Of a DNA stretch of 6,699 bases, positions 6,462 to 6,699 are shown piece after piece. Under the pieces are notes generated by a model. That model worked only from the letters and a program-made list of their open reading frames with translations, had not been told where the DNA came from and did not search any database. A program made the position numbers and the translations under genes. The first letter of the stretch is position 1. Each line of letters starts with the position of its first letter. Source of the stretch: CAYVBN01 sp964538565 (GTDB lineage Bacteria; Pseudomonadota; Alphaproteobacteria; Rhizobiales; Xanthobacteraceae); assembly GCA_964538565.1 (NCBI GenBank), contig CAZIGW010000119.1:1-6699 (forward strand), read 5' to 3'.

Positions 6462-6699
6462 TCAGAACCCCGGGGCGTTTTCGATCTGGTCGAACCAGTC
6501 GAAGCCCATCTCCTTGACGATGCGGTTGCTGATGACGATGAGGCGCGCGCCGTCCGCCCCGGCGACGTGCTGGTGGATCGTGTAGGGCGGCACGTAGATG
6601 AAGTCGCCGCGCTGCCAGGCGTGGCTCGCCGGCTCGGCCGCCCATTCCCACTCGAACGCGTCGAGGCAGTCGAACTTGAGGTCCCAGTGCAGGTCGTGG
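6462..6699 (-). CDS. Cupin-domain protein, C-terminal part only (5' end beyond window)
   Basis: An open frame enters from the right edge and ends at TGA 6464-6462, giving 78 residues that include most of a cupin barrel. The stretch GDFIYVPPYTIHQH (31-44) fits cupin motif 2: glycine, five residues, proline, then the metal-type histidine at 42. It is followed by a RLIVISN strand (52-58). The first residues, HDLHWD, may be the end of motif 1, with H1 and H4 as possible metal ligands. A short tail KEMGFDWFDQIENAPGF closes the protein. Cupins of this kind include metal-dependent dioxygenases (gentisate-like) and non-enzymatic sugar or ligand binders. Lying just upstream of a UbiD decarboxylase, a catabolic ring-modifying role is plausible but is inference. 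Most of the protein may be missing, so neither its length nor whether it has a second cupin domain can be judged. Confidence 0.82.
   Translation of the reverse strand, partial: HDLHWDLKFDCLDAFEWEWAAEPASHAWQRGDFIYVPPYTIHQHVAGADGARLIVISNRIVKEMGFDWFDQIENAPGF

Overview
The window is GC-rich proteobacterial-type chromosomal DNA. Secreted Bug/TctC-type binding proteins of the kind seen here are especially abundant in Burkholderiales and some Bradyrhizobium-like Alphaproteobacteria, but the sequence does not fix a genus. All genes lie on the minus strand, so transcription runs from high to low coordinates. No RNA gene, mobile element, CRISPR array or long gene-free stretch is visible; the largest gap between genes is 105 bases.

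In transcription order the layout is as follows. First is the 3' end of a cupin-fold protein, cut by the right edge (6462-6699). Next comes a complete UbiD-family decarboxylase that depends on prenylated FMN (4842-6356). A TAXI-type solute-binding protein without a signal peptide follows (3891-4811), then a secreted Bug/TctC-type solute-binding protein (2829-3815). The last two are a complete HyuA-type subunit of the hydantoinase/oxoprolinase/acetone-carboxylase superfamily (671-2734) and the start of its HyuB partner (1-674), cut by the left edge. Gaps are 105, 30, 75 and 94 bases, and hyuA and hyuB overlap by 4 bases, so the set looks like one or two co-oriented transcription units.

The likely theme is uptake and breakdown of an unidentified organic acid or cyclic amide. 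The Bug protein would capture a carboxylate in the periplasm. UbiD would remove (or reversibly add) a carboxyl group on an aromatic or unsaturated acid. The cupin could be a ring-modifying enzyme. HyuAB would hydrolyse a cyclic amide with ATP, or carboxylate a ketone or similar compound. The substrate cannot be read from the sequence, and no UbiX and no transporter membrane subunit lie in the window.

The most unusual point is the TAXI protein. It is directly downstream of ubiD, in the same frame, and cannot carry an export signal because the UbiD stop codon lies only ten codons upstream of its first start codon.
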